Source: Zancudomyces culisetae (taxonomy: Eukaryota > Kickxellomycota > Harpellomycetes > Harpellales > Legeriomycetaceae). From it: 64,000 nt of DNA. This document shows, in pieces, positions 8,925-21,271 of the stretch. The notes beneath the pieces were generated by a model. That model was not told where the DNA came from. It did no database searches and worked only from the letters and a program-made list of their open reading frames with translations. The translations under genes were made by a program, and so were the position numbers. How positions within the stretch are numbered: the first letter of the stretch is position 1; each line of letters starts with the position of its first letter. Where the stretch lies: assembly GCA_001969505.1 (NCBI GenBank), contig LSSK01000110.1, positions 1 through 64,000 of the forward strand, read 5' to 3'.

Positions 8925-11900
8925 TTTTGTTTATTGATCTAGGGATATTGCTTCTATGAATAATACCGAGATCCTCTGAAATGGTTCTCGTATCCTTTTT
9001 TTTCTTTTTGTTTAAAATATATTCTCGTTCCCTTGGAAACCGCTAGCTACTGTTATAATTTTCTTTTTTCGGATATTCTATGTCTGAAATCTGCTATATA
9101 CACCACACTTTTAACACTCAGTTATTTTTACTAGTAGTCAATATATTACAAAAGTGTGAACAGCTGGTACGGTTTGTAATCCAAATATCTTATTAATGCC
9201 ATGCAATCAACTGATAAATAGCCTTGGTTTTATCACTTTATTTCACTTTCACAAAAGCTAAAGACACACACGCTCTGGATTTTGCGTATGTACATATACA
9301 CAATTTTGTGTTAAGTGGCATATATTTGGAATTGTCGCTTCTAACTCTACTCTTTTTTTGTGTTTTTTGATCTTGTCTCTTGAATATAATCGAATAAATG
9401 ATCCCACAACAAAATGAAGAGTCGCTTTTGTTCGAATATAGTTCTTAGCTTTGGTGTATGTCGGGAAGGGTGTTTTTTTCCCTTCTATTCTTGCTTTATC
9501 CTTTTGTTTTTGCTCTTTTTAGTTTTATCTTGGCAATAATTCTCGTATAACCAAATGTTTAGTGTAGGTTGAATGTAGCTTGAGCTATTTTTGTACTATA
9601 TACGCTTGTTAACAGTGTCGATAGGACCGGTGATATTCCTTGTATTTTGTATTTGACAAAATCTTCTTTTGCTTAATTTTTTTTCCGTTGTTGGTTCTAC
9701 TGCATGTACTATACACAGTTGAATAGAAATTTTGGCGAATTGAGAGGGACAGAAATGTTATGGCAAATGGATAGATTCCAATGACGTGAGTGTGCTTGTT
9801 GATCTTTGTGTTGGCTTTTCTTGCTTTCTTTTCTTATTGCTCTTATTGTTGTTGCTCTTCTTGTTTTTAGTAACTTGTGCTTGAAAATGATACTGTTTTT
9901 CCCCCCCAAGGACAGGGTTGAATTTTGAATGTTTTTTTTTCTCAAGATGTTGCCAAAAAGAGGCGGGTATTTTTTCAACAATGAAGGATGAAAATCTACA
10001 AAAAGTATGGCATGTATTGAAGAGATAATGGTAAGTTGACAACTCTAAATGATCATATATAATAAGGTGAATGTTTAATGTATAATGATGAAAAGGACAG
10101 GAGCCGAAAACAGTTTTTATTTTGTTTTGTATTTTTCATTTTTTTTCTAGTCTTTAACACTATTTTTACTGAATTATAAGTGGTAGATAATTATGGATAA
10201 TGTGCTAAAATTAAAGGGATAATCAGAGTTATTACCAAAATAGTAAAGGCGAAATTTAAAACAAAAATAAAAGCACAATTTTTCATTGTAATTGTGAATC
10301 TAATAGCTAAATGATGGTTTTTTTTTTATTAATCGTAAACAGGTGGTGAATAATAAATTAAAGAATGAGGCAACAAATAATTGTAAAGAACAATTTCAAA
10401 TCAAATAGATTATTATTTTTTAATAGTTGAATTACAAATTTTTGGGTAAGAATTAAATCAAGAAACAATCAAAAAAAAGTGTATTGTCTATTTTATAAAC
10501 TATGCCATCTTTGAAGGAATGGCTATTTGCTCTTTGATTGAGATGAGGTTTATGGATTATTTTTTCAATTTGCGGTTTTTGTGGGCAAGCCGATTGGGCA
10601 GCAACCCCAGCCTTTCTGATTAACTTTATAAAATTGCAAAACGTCTCTTTGCATCTTTTTTTTCTTTACTTTCTATTCATTTTGAAAAGGGTATTATTAA
10701 CCAAAAATAATTTTTCTTGATTTCTAAAATAAAAACATTGCTAAGCATTAATTTATTTCCTGGATATTTTGTAAAGTGATTGCTAACAAACCAAACTACC
10801 AGTAAGCATTGGTGAAATAAGAAAGCAAATTTTGACATTTGACTTTTGACATTTGACTTTTGTCTTTTGTCTTTTGTGTTCGCGATGTTGAGATGCTCTT
10901 CGGGTGGTTTTAGTAAAAAGGTACTCAAGCTCCACGAGTATTGTAACGAACTTTTATTTCAAAACAAAGAATCTAATGGTTTATAAAGAGTACAGGCCGA
11001 GTAATATGGGAAAAAAAATAAAAGATTTTTTTATAGCACAAAGCTATTCAACCTATAAGTGTAGATTTAGTATAGACTATACTAAGCTGGGTAGAGGAAA
11101 TGGTGAAATGGTGAAATGAGATTGAGTAGGTAAAGTTGGACTAAAAGTAAATCGTGTTCAAATAACTGCAGTTTTGTAATCCCCGTTTTCCCATTATTTT
11201 TAACCACTTTCCCGCTTTCAATAGCAGTTGTAATTCTGATTGTTTTTTTTTATACCATTACAAGAAAAGGGGTAGGACAAGCTTCGGGATTATGAACTTG
11301 AAATTGGGATTCTTTAGTGTTGTAGAGATTCCCAACTTTATTTCGACAGAATTTAAAGTTGGGTATTCCAAAAAAAATAAAATAGTCGAGCTGTTTGCAA
11401 AGGTAGCTAAGAATACATATATAGATTTATGTTTAGATGCGTGTTTATATGTATACGTATAAATATGATATGTCTGATTGTAATGGGTGATAATATATCC
11501 GGCCAGTATACCACAGAGTTAGCTATTGGTACTGAATAGATGGAGGAATTAAACGTGTATGCTGCACTTTTTAGATATTCTGCGTTAAATTGAGCCGAAA
11601 ATTCAAGTCTTGGTGATAAATAAAACAGTTTTCTTTATTTGTTTTTCACAAATGAGCTTTATGCTTTTATAGGCACTTATTAAAAGTGTTTAATGTGCTC
11701 TTAAAGCGAATTTATTAAACACAAATAAACCAAAAGTTGAAAACGGACAAATTAAATATACCTTAAAAAACAACACAACTTTATGTGCCTTGGACTAAGT
11801 AGATCATCAGACACAATTAAATATAAACAAAGGTTTCAATAAAAATGTTCTGGGAAAACACTGTTACGTAAAGATATAATGAATGGTATAATTGTACCTA

Positions 11901-12266
11901 CAAGTTCAAGGCTCGATGACTGGAAAGCAAAGTGTGCTGATGTAGGACTGCTTGAATCATCTCCAGTTTTTTCTATTCGTCAAAAATAATTATAATTATA
12001 ATTATAATAAATGAAAATAGGAAGCCTCATGTTGATTTGCAAGGGTCTGGGATTCATGCGAGAAATAAAGTTCAAACAAATGCCCAAATTGTGAGGAGGT
12101 TGCAAACTTCAAGAGAAGGAAAAAAGGGGATGAAAAAGGCAATAAAGGGGTGACATTTGGGTTCAAATATACTTTAGTTTTATGTCAAGATAAAAGCACG
12201 TGCATGAAATCAAATATTAACATTAAAAGCTAAAAAATAAAAACGCAGGAGTGGGAATAAAACAAA
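8925..12266. other. Gene-poor 3.3-kb stretch
   Basis: No supported gene. The sequence is AT-rich with many poly-T and poly-A runs. A 36-codon ATG ORF at 11879-11989 (+) starts MNGIIVPTSSRLDDWK and looks more ordered than its surroundings, but it is too short to call. The 10831-10878 part is a small tandem repeat. The left side carries the PSR-type gene promoter and the right side the 3' region of the AsnRS gene. Confidence 0.5.
10831..10878. repeat. Short tandem repeat, TTTGACA / TTTTGTC units
   Basis: Alternating 7-mers (two TTTGACA-TTTGACT pairs) followed by TTTTGTC copies, in the gene-poor region. Likely replication slippage; no gene nearby depends on it. Confidence 0.7.
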
Positions 12267-14067
12267 TTAAGGCTGGCAGCGTCCAGGGAAACGAGGATAC
12301 AAGCAACATTCCTTGACGGTGTAACGGTTGGTGATCCAAGCAATGAAACGCTCAACTCCCAAACCAAAACCACCATGAGGACAAGAACCATATTTAGAGA
12401 GATCGGTATACCAATAGTAGCTGGAAGTGTCAATTCCGGCACGAGCAAAGGCATCGATAAGATCTTGGTGCTTCCAAATACGCATTGATCCACCAACGAT
12501 TTCACCGACGTTAGGCATCAATAGATCTACTGATTCGGTAACCCGAGGATTTTCCTCGGTGGCAGGCATATAAAACGATTTGATGGGGCCAGGGAAGTGA
12601 GTCAGAAGAATGGGTTCGTTGATGGTATCAGTCATAAATCTTTCTGGCGATTCGGGGATGTCGTCACCAAATTGGAAGTCTTGACCGTCTTCTTCACGCT
12701 TCACACCGTGCTCGTTGAGCCATTTGATCGCATCTTCGTACTTCATGCGGCGGAAACCGTGCTTTGGAGCCACAAATCCAGGGTTGAGTTGCAGAATCAA
12801 TTCACGTGATTCTGGATCATCCATAAGTTTGTTGACAACTGTCACAACCATATCTTCAATCAAGTCCAAAAGATCAGCAAACGAAATAAACGCAAGCTCA
12901 GCCTCTAGATGTGAGAATTCAGACAAGTGCCTTCGAGTGTGTGATTTCTCAGCACGGAATGATGGTGTAATTGTATAAACACTTCCCATGGATGCCAAAC
13001 ATGTCTCCAGGTACAGTTGTGAGGATTGTGTCAAGTATGCATCCTCGCCGTAGTAAGGCAGATGGAAAAGTGTTGATCCCCCTTCGACCATAGTCTGTAC
13101 TAGACATGGTGGGTTGACTTCTGTATACCCTGTCTTGAAGAAATATTCTCTGAACGCTCTCAGTGTGAGTGCGCGCACCTTCAACACTGCTGATTGGTTC
13201 TCGCCTCTCAGCACCAAATGGCGCTGTGAAAATAGCACACTTGGGTCTGATTCTGCATTGACTTTGTTGGTTACCGCGTCGTCTCCTCCTGGTGACTTGT
13301 GAACCACTTGCCAGTAATCAACCACAAGCTCGTGGCCTCCTGGTGCATTTTTGCCCTCTGGTACTTCCTGGAGAGTACCGTACAATGTCACTGTTGATTC
13401 TTGTGTGAGCGTAATTGCATCATATGTTTTACACAGCTTACCCAATAATACACACTGTAAATATCCTGTTCCGTCTCTCAACACAATAAACATCATTTCT
13501 TTTCCTTGTGCTCTGAGCCGATGAACCCATCCGCTCACTTTGATCCGCTTGCCTCTATGCTCGCGGGTTTTGTTGATTGTTACTTTTGTAGCTGCTGGCA
13601 ATGATTTGTCTTCCTCAATAACCACTTTCTTGCTCTCTTCTATTTTGCGCTGCTCTTCAGCGAGCTTCTCAGCATCCCCTTGGCTCTTTTGTGCTTGCTG
13701 CACTGCCTGCTTCTTTGCCTTCTTTTGTGCCAGCTCATACCCCTTTTTGGCCTTCTTTAGTGCTGTTGCTGCAAGTTCCTTGTACTCTTCCTCTCCCTTC
13801 TTTTTCATCAAATACCCTGCTTCACTGGAATCGTTGGTAGAGGTTACTGCTACCAAGGCCGACTTGAAAGGTAGCTCTGCTGTTCCCTTTCCATTTTCAT
13901 CGCTACCTCTCTCCTCATCGATATAGACTATTATTAAAATTATTATACATCAGTTTTGCTGATTAAATCATTTTCCTTATAACATTCTTCCCCGCATTAT
14001 TGATGTAAAAAAACTCACCTTTTTGAGTAACTGCAATCTTGGACATTTGCTGTTCAATATCCGCCAT
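12267..14067 (-). CDS. Cytosolic asparaginyl-tRNA synthetase (two exons)
   Basis: Class IIb enzyme that charges tRNA-Asn. Exons on the minus strand: 14067-14019 and 13927-12267, with a 91-nt intron (GTGAGT..TAG). This gives 569 residues. Exon 1 encodes the 16-residue start MADIEQQMSKIAVTQK; the junction codon makes VYIDEERGSDENGKGT, matching the usual start of eukaryotic AsnRS. After a Lys/Ala/Gln-rich helical region come an OB-fold anticodon-binding domain (from about GKRIKVSGWVHRLRAQGK) and the catalytic core: motif 2 FRAEKSHTRRHLSEF and motif 3 GFGLGVERFIAWI near the C-terminus. Length and order match fungal DED81-type enzymes. No sign of mitochondrial targeting. Confidence 0.95.
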
Positions 14068-15082
14068 TCTTATAAGTTTTTTTTAAATTTGGCTTAGAGT
14101 TCAAAATCCAAGTTCAAAAATGTTTAGTTGTGTTTTATGAACAGTAACAATAATTTGAAAATCAATTTACAATTGTCTTTTTGTTAAAAATATTTTTTTT
14201 CGCCAGTTTTTGCCTCTACAACCTTTTCTCTCTTCTAATTCTGTCGGTTTTTATTTGTTTTTGTTGCTTTTTTCTTGGTTACACCAATAAAATTGCAATT
14301 AGAATCCTTTCAAACCAAATTTCCAATCCAAGAAACAATACCAATGTTATAAAAATTTTTTTTAAATGCCAACTTTTATTTCCAAAAATAAAATAAAAAA
14401 TAAAAAAATACTCGTCTGGCTTTATATACCCTTTAAACACATTTTCTTATTCTCCTTTTGACAGTTTTTTATGCATTCTTATTTTGAAAAATGAGTATTA
14501 TCCATTTTTAGTGTCATATCCTGATAATTAATACAACTACTGTGTGTTTATGCGTACAAAAGTGTCCACTATTGCACATATGGGTATAAATAATACCCAA
14601 CATATAATAAAAGTTTGTACCAGCTTTTTCTATTCCCCGCCCCCTAACCCTTTGGTTTTCTTTTTTCCATAAAATCAAAAAAATAATTCCCTATTTTGGT
14701 ATAAACTATAAAAAAAATTACGCCTAATTGCTCATAATGACACTGATGCTTTCCCACAAATAGATATTTTTTTGTAATTAGCAATTACCACGAAATCAAG
14801 GATTTCAATTTGTCAAAAGCTCGATTAAATTCTTATAATGTCTCAAAGCTCGATTAATGTTCTTCAATGCGAGATCTGGACTCGCAAGTTGGAGCCCAAA
14901 CTGGTTGAATAATTAATTACGCCTTCAGCTCTCTATCAAGTGGCGGCAACTCACGCTAGCAAAACAATGGATTCATACCCACCAGCGTTGATATCCCTAA
15001 ATCATAATCCACCATCCACAATTCTTTGATAACATTTAGCCACCTTCCCTTATTCACCAGTCCACCAATTTGAAATACTGCA
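14068..15082. other. Intergenic, no gene seen
   Basis: About 1 kb between the AsnRS start and the OGG1 stop. AT-rich with poly-A and poly-T runs. Nothing recognisable apart from the expected AsnRS promoter next to 14068. Confidence 0.55.
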
Positions 15083-16785
15083 CTATTCCTCGAGTTTAAT
15101 TTTTTTAGATTTACTCCTAGTCTCTCTACCCCCAGTTGTATTTGATAACGGGGTCGGCTGTATTATCGGCTGTATTATCGGCTGCGCATCTCCTGATCCT
15201 GCGACAATACCATTAGGCTTGTCCGAAGCACCCGTTTCATTTGAACCCAAGCTGGAAATCGAATCAGGCAAATCGCTAACAAATAAAATACTTTGGGCCC
15301 ACCCACTATATTCACCAAATATCACGTTAAACATCTTGTGTATGGCTTCATAGATCGGTTTTGTAACTGTCGCTTTTGAATTTTTCGATGTGCTTTTTAT
15401 AATTTTAGTAAGCTCAGTCGCCTCTTGTACAGTAATGTCGTATCCACTACAATTCTCCATCTTCACAGTCGTTGACTCAGGTAATGACGATTTCGGCCTG
15501 TTACTGGTCTTTTTACTGCCAACTCTGGATTTTATGATATTTACAAAGTTCGAATTATCAGCATAATCCCTTCTAGCAACCTGTAATACATGCGTATCAA
15601 CGGGAATAGCCTGGGTAACTCTCATCGACATCAAGCATACACAATCCGCCACTTTTGGCCCAACACCAGTCATCTTTAACAGCTCGTCTTTAATACTTGG
15701 ATACCGCTCGTTGTTTTTAACATGTGTATCGGCTGACCCAGACAAAATGTCACCGGTCTTAGTTCTGTTGTATTTTAACGTATCTACCAGCCAACTATCT
15801 GGATCGTTAGAAATAGAACATATGTATTTGGCTGTCTGTGATATGTATTTGGCTCTATACCCGAACCCAAGACTTTTCAGCCTTGCTTCAACTCCATCTT
15901 GCGCCAACGCTGCTATTTTTGGAAATTTATAGACCTCCTTAATACCATCCACTTCAAGGTCATCCAATTCGATTTTTTCTCCATATTCTATACACAAGTT
16001 GTTAACCTATCAAACATTTGACTTCAACATTAATTTGAATAAAACACCCAGCTCAAAGCTCTTGGTAGAAACACTCGCATTTTATCATGGTATGTGATAA
16101 TAAAAGAATGTTCAAAATATACAGACAATTACCATTTTTGTAATCCGTTTGATGTTGTTATTACTCGTGCAAATAAATGTAAACAGATTTTCAACAGGAT
16201 CTTGGTCCAGTGTGCGGATACCTATTCTTTTGTCAACTATATACTTTTTTTTGAAGTTGTAATCAATCTCGGACCACCTGTTGCATAGGTTTTCCAGTGA
16301 AACCTCCAGCTGGAAATAACTCTTTAGTTTCATTTCGATATATTTATTTGTATCACATTTCAAATCCTCTTGCACTGGCATCTGTTCTTCTTTTTTTATA
16401 CTCTTTTCGGTCAATACTCTGAATAATACCTTATCACCTATGTTCAAAACATACTTGTCTAGTTAGGCTTATTTGTTTATCGGGGCTTCCCGCGTATTAC
16501 TAAAGACTTAAGGTATCAATAATATTATGCCTGAATGTGAAACTTTACCTTGCTCTCGAAGAGCTATGCCCTTATCCCAAAGACCACACACCCTAACGCA
16601 ATACATATTTTATACTTGTTCAAAGAATACACAAACCAAAAGCTAAAAAAAAAATGATAAGCCACTTACCAAGTATTTCCATCAACATTTATCCATCGAA
16701 AGGCCTGCCCACACATTAATGTGTAATGCAAGTTTAGCTCTTTTTGAGAATTGCAGAGCTCTGTCCAATAACTATTGAGTTTCAT
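15083..16785 (-). CDS. OGG1: 8-oxoguanine DNA N-glycosylase/lyase OGG1 (four exons)
   Basis: Base-excision repair enzyme that removes 8-oxoG opposite C. Exons on the minus strand: 16785-16670, 16592-16549, 16458-16133, 16006-15083 (introns of 77, 90 and 126 nt), giving 469 residues with phases that all fit. Exon 1 encodes YWTELCNSQKELNLHYTLMC then GQAFRW, the conserved OGG1 N-terminal block. Exon 2 is only 44 nt. Exon 3 contains DPVENLFTFICTSNNNIKRI. Exon 4 holds the helix-hairpin-helix MTGVGPKVADCVCLMS with catalytic Lys280, and IPVDTHVLQVARRDY with Asp299. The Lys-Asp spacing of 19 equals that of human K249/D268. A Ser/Lys-rich insert follows before the GEYSGWAQSILF end block. The C-terminal tail is basic (SKSKKIKLEE), a possible nuclear signal. 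Divergent from the PRL1 gene. Confidence 0.93.
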
Positions 16786-17562
16786 TTTACGTCTATCTCT
16801 CTATCTCTATTGTCTATTCTCTACTGTTTGTTGTCTACTGACCTTTCGTTTTTCTGTCCTGTATATTTCTTTTGGCAAAAATACTATCTATTAAAGGTTT
16901 GTTTATTTTTGTAAAGTTCAACACTCCTGTTTCATATTTATTTATATTTTTGATCTAAATCAAATGTTTGAAAACCAACACTCAAAAAAAAAATCGAGAA
17001 AAAAAAACAATATCTAACAAGAGGTATCAGGAAGGCTGAATGTAGCCTTGGTTACCAAATATGGGTTGACGTCAATATATCACTGAACGTACCTCTAGCA
17101 ACACTTCTTTTTCAGCACTAGGACACATTACAGCATAGTCAATGGTGAATAAGTATGTGGGTTCGCATTGATCTATTCATACACTATTATTCTTGCTTCA
17201 CTTGTGCCCTGCGTGTTTATTTTTTCAATAAGCTGAGCTCATGAAATAGCCAGGGGATCTAGAGTGTCTGTCGTATAGATTGTATCTGTACTGTTAGATA
17301 CCATACTAAATGAAACAAAGTACGACTTGAGCCAAGAAAAAGGTTGTTGGGTTTTCTGTAATTGAATGCTTTTACAACCAGCACTCTTGCACTTCCAATT
17401 TCAGGGTCAATTTTTTTTTAAAAAAATATGCAGTTTTTGCAATTAGCAAATATCGCGAAAAAAAAAGCAATTAAAACCTTGAAAGAGCAATGAAATATAA
17501 ATGAACCATCTTAAAATCAAATAGAAAATAAACCAAAAGTCTACTGAATAGATCAAGTGTAT
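16786..17562. other. Divergent promoter region of OGG1 and the PRL1-like gene
   Basis: 777 nt separating two head-to-head start codons. AT-rich with no open frame of note. Both promoters must lie here; I could not pick a convincing core element. Confidence 0.5.
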
Positions 17563-19657
17563 ATGATGGCGGAAACAGAATTAGAACATGCAAATAAGTT
17601 AAGTTCAGTAAACATTGAACGAACAAAAATCCTATTTCAGGAAGATTATGGCCTTTTACCAGCCAAATGCGAGGAGAGGTAGGCTTTCTTTTCCTATTGC
17701 TATACTACTTTATACGATATTACGATATGATAAAACAGCGTATATGCTATAATTAAAAAATTTTAATCTTTCTTTATAATAATCTCTATATTTCTATACG
17801 AGTAGTCAGAGAGTAAAAATTGCCTGTAAATTAAATTCTGAATATAAAATTGCGCGAAAAGCAGAAGAAGCAACTACATTAAGCACAGAAAGCAAATTTC
17901 TATTAATAAAAAACGAAGCAGAGCCCCAAGGTTAGTACAGTTTCGCTATTTCAACGATAAAATCTTTAGTACAATCATGCATGAACATACTGAAAATTAA
18001 CAATGAAATCACGAACGATTAATAATTCGATTATTCATTCACAATACTTAGGCAAAACAAAGGATTTGGACAGATTGAACGAGGATGTAAATTCGATAGT
18101 AGCAAAATTAGGCGGAAAACAAACCAAAACAAGGTTAGAAGGACTACTTTATATTATTATTACTATTCTTTCAAATATGGCATTTTTGTACATACACACA
18201 AGATAACTTAAGAGTAAAGGTGTTTAACAATTTTAATCTGATAAAATAGCAAAAAAAAGGCTAAAGCGAGAGTCGAACAATCGGACCAACTGATCAAACA
18301 CGATAGCGCTGGAGGGAAAGAAAAAGAAAAACAAGCACACACGCCAGTTGGGCAGAGTTTGGTGAGAAAGAGAAACTATGAGGCACCACGACCAGAATGG
18401 CACGCACCATGGAAATTAATGAGGGTAAGAGGTGTATAAAAACAGCATTAGAAACAACATACTGTAAAAAAAAAGGTAAAAACGACTAATATAAACTATA
18501 AACTGACTGCAGGTGTTAACAGGACATATGGGATGGGTAAGGTCGTTAGCAGTTGAGCCAGGAAACAAGTGGTTTGCTTCAGGAAGTGTAGATAGAACCA
18601 TCAAGGTAAGGCATTGGATTTATTAATAAGTTATAGCTATCGGTGAGCCAATAGACTACAGTTTACGACAAAATAAGTGCTTTTTGTAAAATCAATTTGT
18701 AGGTATGGGATCTTGCATCAGGAATCTTAAAACTTACACTAACAGGACACATTTCGCCTGTTAGAGGGCTAGAAGTGTCACCTCGACACCCCTACTTGTT
18801 TTCCTGTGGTGAGGATAAGATGATAAAGTGTTGGGATCTTGAACAGAACAAAGTAATCCGCCATTACCATGGCCATCTATCGGGAATATATGCAATGTCA
18901 CTGCACCCTGTACTGGACCTGCTGGTCACTGCTGGTCGTGATTCTACAGCAAGAGTATGGGATATCCGAACAAAACAAGCTGTCCATGTCTTGTCTGGTC
19001 ATAGCGCCACCATTGCATCAGTCAAATGTCAGGAAGCCGATCCTCAAGTAATTACTGGGTCTATGGACTCGACAATCAAGCTTTGGGATCTTGCGGCTGG
19101 CAAGGCTATGTCGACACTGACGCACCACAAGAAATCTGTTCGCGCCCTTGCCATTCATCCTTCTGAATTTGGTTTCATCAGTGGGAGTACCAATAGCATT
19201 AAACAATGGAGATGTCCCAGAGGTGATTTTGTCCAGAATTTCGAGGGCCACAACTCCATAATCAACACACTTTCTGTAAATAACGATAACATTGTCTTTT
19301 CTGGAGGTAACCTTTCCCAATATTTTATATCATCTAACTGTTTACATATTTATTTGCTTATAACTATACAAAACCATAAAAATAACCTTTTCTGTTGCTA
19401 CATTAGCCGATAATGGAAGTATGCGATTCTGGGACTGGAAAACTGGTCATTGTTTCCAAAACTCCGACACAATTGTTCAGCCTGGTTCGTTGGATAGTGA
19501 GGCGGGAATATTTGTTTCCACTTTTGATAAAACTGGTCTTCGTCTAATAACTGGCGAGGCTGATAAATCGATTAAAATATACAAAGAGGATGATGAAGCC
19601 ACTCCTGAATCACACCCTCTTGATTGGAAACCCTCGTTTACCCGCAAGCGTTATTGA
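17563..19657 (+). CDS. PRL1/PLRG1-type WD40 splicing factor (Prp46 family), seven exons
   Basis: Spliceosome component of the Prp19-associated group. Exons: 17563-17678, 17806-17930, 18052-18133, 18250-18424, 18513-18605, 18703-19306, 19407-19657; introns 88-127 nt; 481 residues with all phases consistent. The N-terminal third is poorly conserved and Lys-rich. The family signature [19 protein letters not shown] spans the exon 4/5 junction. Seven WD repeats follow, for example [39 protein letters not shown] and [16 protein letters not shown]. The protein ends in KPSFTRKRY, the typical C-terminus of this family. Convergent with the NIT1-type gene, about 100 nt apart. Confidence 0.94.
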
Positions 19658-19759
19658 TCCTGGATTTAGCTTTATTCCTTTTTTTTCTTAAAAAAAAAAT
19701 ACCACTAATGTTTTATGTAATTTGAGTCTTCATGCTATTTACCACTTTAATTGGATAAA

Positions 19760-20728
19760 CTATTCCTTAAAAGAAACAAAAGAAAATATATCACGTCGTC
19801 GATGTTTAGCCACTGGCATTTGTGTCCGGATTTTTTCTAGGCGTTGCATATCAATCTCTGCTGTCGCTAGGCTTGGTTCGGTAGTGAAATCGCTGCACTT
19901 TGCAAGGACTGTGCCCCAGGGATCAACTATCATGGCATTTCCAAAACTACCCGCTGGAGTGTGGCCGCTCCTGGTATGGTTTTGAGCAGCCCCTTGGTTG
20001 TGTTTACCGATCTGTGCTGCGGCAAAAACAAAACATTGTGTTTCAATCGCCCTGGCACGCACAAGAATTTCCCAATGCGCAGCTCCCGTCTTTTCAGTGA
20101 ATGCTGCAGGAAATGCGATTGCTGTTGCACCCATATCTCGCAAAGTTTGAGCCAATTCACCAAATCGAAGATCGTAGCATATCGCCAGCCCCAAGCTCCC
20201 TACTGGTGTTTCTGTAGTTGGTTTAATGATCTTCGATCCCGGTTTCATAGAATCGCTTTCAAAGATTCTGGGACCATTCGGTATTTCCACATCAAAAAGA
20301 TGAAGTTTTCTGTAGACAGATACTATTTGTCCCTCGTTATTTATCAAGATGTTGCTGTTATAAGCCCGCACACCTTCACTTTTCTCTGCCTCTGCTTCAC
20401 CTCCACCTTCGTTTGGATTTCCCTGAGAGGTAGTTGGAACCGTGGCGTCGAGTTCATGCACTCCAATCGATAACCATATGTTATTTTCTTTAACGGCTTC
20501 CCTAATTTTAGTCACAAACTCTCCGTCTAAACGCTGTGCTAAACGCATTCCCTCTGCGGGATTTACTGGAAGATAATCTGAAGCTTCAGGCAAAAAGAGA
20601 ATCTGTGATCCGATGCTAGCAGCCCGCTTTATTAGGTCTACACAGATGGAGCAGTTTTTCTGAATGTCATTGTTGGCACAGAACTGCCCAACCGAGGCCA
20701 GGACCCGTTTGTATGAATTCAGTGTCAT
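19760..20728 (-). CDS. NIT1-type amidase (carbon-nitrogen hydrolase; deaminated glutathione amidase)
   Basis: 322 residues, single exon. Nitrilase superfamily with the Glu-Lys-Cys triad visible: Glu48 in FLPEASDY, Lys141 in YRKLHLFDV, Cys184 in LAICYDLRFGEL. The blocks AHWEILVRARAIETQCFVFAAAQ and MIVDPWGTVLAKCSD are characteristic of the NIT1/NIT2 group. NIT1 enzymes repair deaminated glutathione made by transaminase side reactions; the NIT1-like HLFDVEIPNGP context and RRRDIFS end favour NIT1 over NIT2 or plant nitrilases. A Gly/Glu-rich insert (about 105-120) is unusual. No targeting peptide is evident. Its 5' end faces that of the first lipase gene, 543 nt away. Confidence 0.92.
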   Translation of the reverse strand: MTLNSYKRVLASVGQFCANNDIQKNCSICVDLIKRAASIGSQILFLPEASDYLPVNPAEGMRLAQRLDGEFVTKIREAVKENNIWLSIGVHELDATVPTTSQGNPNEGGGEAEAEKSEGVRAYNSNILINNEGQIVSVYRKLHLFDVEIPNGPRIFESDSMKPGSKIIKPTTETPVGSLGLAICYDLRFGELAQTLRDMGATAIAFPAAFTEKTGAAHWEILVRARAIETQCFVFAAAQIGKHNQGAAQNHTRSGHTPAGSFGNAMIVDPWGTVLAKCSDFTTEPSLATAEIDMQRLEKIRTQMPVAKHRRRDIFSFVSFKE

Positions 20729-21271
20729 TTTTTTGGAAATGTTTACAAAGTCAAGCCAACTTTACAATCACCCTTCTATTTTATTAGGCCCCGTTGGCTC
20801 TATGCCTTTCTTTCCTCTATTCTGGTCTGTTATTTTTTATTGGGATTTTTCTCCTGGTTTTGAATTCCAACACACTGAAATGCAATCATGTGAAATTCAG
20901 AATTATGCCAACAATTAGATCAAATGTGGACAAAAGGCCACGTGAACAGCGTACCTTAGATGGGCGAATGGTATTTCGCTTTTTTACTCTTCATTAAGAA
21001 AAGAGCCAGTTCATTGGATGACCACATGAAGAATGAATCTACGAGTTGTTGAGCACCCAATGTTGTCTTTTCTCTGCTACTTAGGCCATTAATCACACAA
21101 AACCAAATATATAAGCGCTTTGGGAACCTATTAAGTGAGACGAGAAAACTCAAACAGATATTTTGGCGCTCAAGTTTAAAACTTCACAGCGTTAATTCTG
21201 GATACAAGGACAACATCAAAGACAACAACAATAACAAATTAGACCAACCATACTGTTTTCTTTTATACAGA
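20729..21271. promoter_or_regulatory. Divergent promoter region between NIT1-type amidase and lipase 1
   Basis: 543 nt between two head-to-head start codons. A TATATAAG sequence at 21108-21115 lies 157 nt upstream of the lipase ATG and could serve as its TATA element. This is inference from position and sequence only. Confidence 0.35.

Noticed and set aside
11879-11989. 36-codon ORF starting MNGIIVPTSS
   Set aside because: Too short and isolated; no splice partners or domain. It could be a decayed element fragment.
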